From: Komarekiella delphini-convector SJRDD-AB1
GTDB taxonomy: Bacteria; Cyanobacteriota; Cyanobacteriia; Cyanobacteriales; Nostocaceae
Assembly (NCBI RefSeq): GCF_014831675.1
Contig: NZ_VJXY01000012.1
Span: 62,001 to 126,000, forward strand
Length of the DNA: 64,000 bases
Direction: 5' to 3'
Shown: in pieces, positions 63,612 to 64,000 of the stretch
Numbering within the stretch: position 1 is the first letter of the stretch
How the letters are laid out: every line of letters starts with the position of its first letter
The notes under the pieces: model-generated
Databases searched by the model: none
What the model was told of the DNA's origin: nothing
Seen by the model: the letters and a program-made list of their open reading frames with translations, nothing else
Translations under genes and position numbers: made by a program

Positions 63612-64000
63612 ATGAAAATATTTTACATAATTACCCGTGCTGTGAGTGGCGGTGCTCAAACTAACGTCTTAGAACTTATTCGCGGTTTTCGAGATAAATT
63701 TGAGATTATACTATGCACAGGAGAAGAAGGATTTCTGACTGAATCAGCATTAAAATTGGGAGCTAAAGTACATGTATTACCTAACTTAATGCGTTCTGTC
63801 AATTTATTCCAAGATATTCAAGCAGTAGGAAGTATTTTAAGTCTAATTCGTCAATATAAACCAGATTTGCTTCATGCCCATTCATCAAAGGCTGGGATAT
63901 TAGGACGACTTGCAGCCAAGTTGGCTGGTGTACCTGCTGTTTTTACGGATCATGGTTGGGCTTTTGCTGCCAAACTTCCTTGGTACTGGAAGCTTTTAGC
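63612..64000 (+). CDS. Glycosyltransferase family 4 protein, N-terminal part (cut by window edge)
   Basis: ATG 63612 opens a frame to the right edge (about 129 codons). MKIFYIITRAVSGGAQTNVL and LLHAHSSKAGILGRLAAK, with VFTDHGWAF, are typical of the N-terminal acceptor domain of GT4 enzymes. It continues the polysaccharide operon. Confidence 0.88.
   Translation, partial: MKIFYIITRAVSGGAQTNVLELIRGFRDKFEIILCTGEEGFLTESALKLGAKVHVLPNLMRSVNLFQDIQAVGSILSLIRQYKPDLLHAHSSKAGILGRLAAKLAGVPAVFTDHGWAFAAKLPWYWKLL

Overview
The window comes from a filamentous, probably heterocyst-forming (nostocalean) cyanobacterium. The evidence is the dense scatter of GCGATCGC (HIP1) octamers, heptanucleotide STRR arrays (CAACAGT and GGGGATT types), many small palindromic repeats typical of Nostoc relatives, and the gene content: a hopanoid locus, an isolated orange-carotenoid-protein N-domain, CHAT/DUF928/haemagglutinin clusters and DUF4168. 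No tRNA, rRNA, CRISPR array or intact insertion sequence was recognised.

Layout. (1) 1-10.3 kb, mostly minus strand: a two-partner secretion cluster with a TpsB-type outer-membrane transporter, a filamentous-haemagglutinin-type exoprotein interrupted by one in-frame stop, a CHAT/TPR protein, a DUF928 protein with an expanded 22-residue tandem repeat, and two Uma2-family genes. (2) 10.7-21.6 kb: a PspA/Vipp1-like protein carrying a duplicated Gly-rich membrane insert, two small unknown genes, a GH31 alpha-glucosidase, a 1503-residue hybrid histidine kinase and a small LuxR-type regulator. (3) 21.9-24.8 kb: a full-length, animal-like, Ca2+-type protein-arginine deiminase (PAD), followed on the same strand by a small acidic protein made of six exact 19-residue repeats, each with a single arginine in a DG-x-RP context. 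This is the most interesting part of the window, read here as a candidate enzyme/substrate pair. (4) 25.2-30.7 kb: DUF4168 protein, DNA polymerase III delta, a 2H-phosphoesterase-like protein, a Tat-exported beta-carbonic anhydrase and a cyclic-peptide-type ABC exporter. (5) 30.8-45.0 kb: a hopanoid locus with hpnI, shc, hpnB, hpnG, an RND permease coupled to hpnA, hpnH, and an HpnH-like radical SAM protein of unknown role. An OCP-N-domain carotenoid protein and a foldback element with a 12 x 21-bp array interrupt it. (6) 45.7-50.3 kb: small unknown proteins, a DOPA-dioxygenase-like protein, the decayed N-terminus of a CHAT-family protein, a second TpsB without a TpsA, and a class II aldolase. 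(7) 50.5-64 kb: a Wzx/Wzy-type exopolysaccharide cluster with galE, an initiating sugar-phosphate transferase, a Wzc-like protein with an altered P-loop, flippase, methyltransferase, three glycosyltransferases, polymerase and a secreted TIM-barrel-like protein. It is organised around a 1.1-kb AT-rich divergent control region.

How the genes work together. The hopanoid genes cover cyclisation of squalene (shc), addition of adenosine (hpnH), removal of adenine (hpnG) and sugar transfer to the side chain (hpnI, possibly hpnB and hpnA). Squalene synthesis and the later HpnO/K/J/P steps are not in the window. The polysaccharide genes cover priming, assembly, flipping, polymerisation and chain-length control/export. 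Repeats have repeatedly been inserted in frame into coding genes, most visibly in hpnB, the GH31 enzyme, the hybrid kinase and the Wzc-like protein. This changes protein linkers and C-termini.
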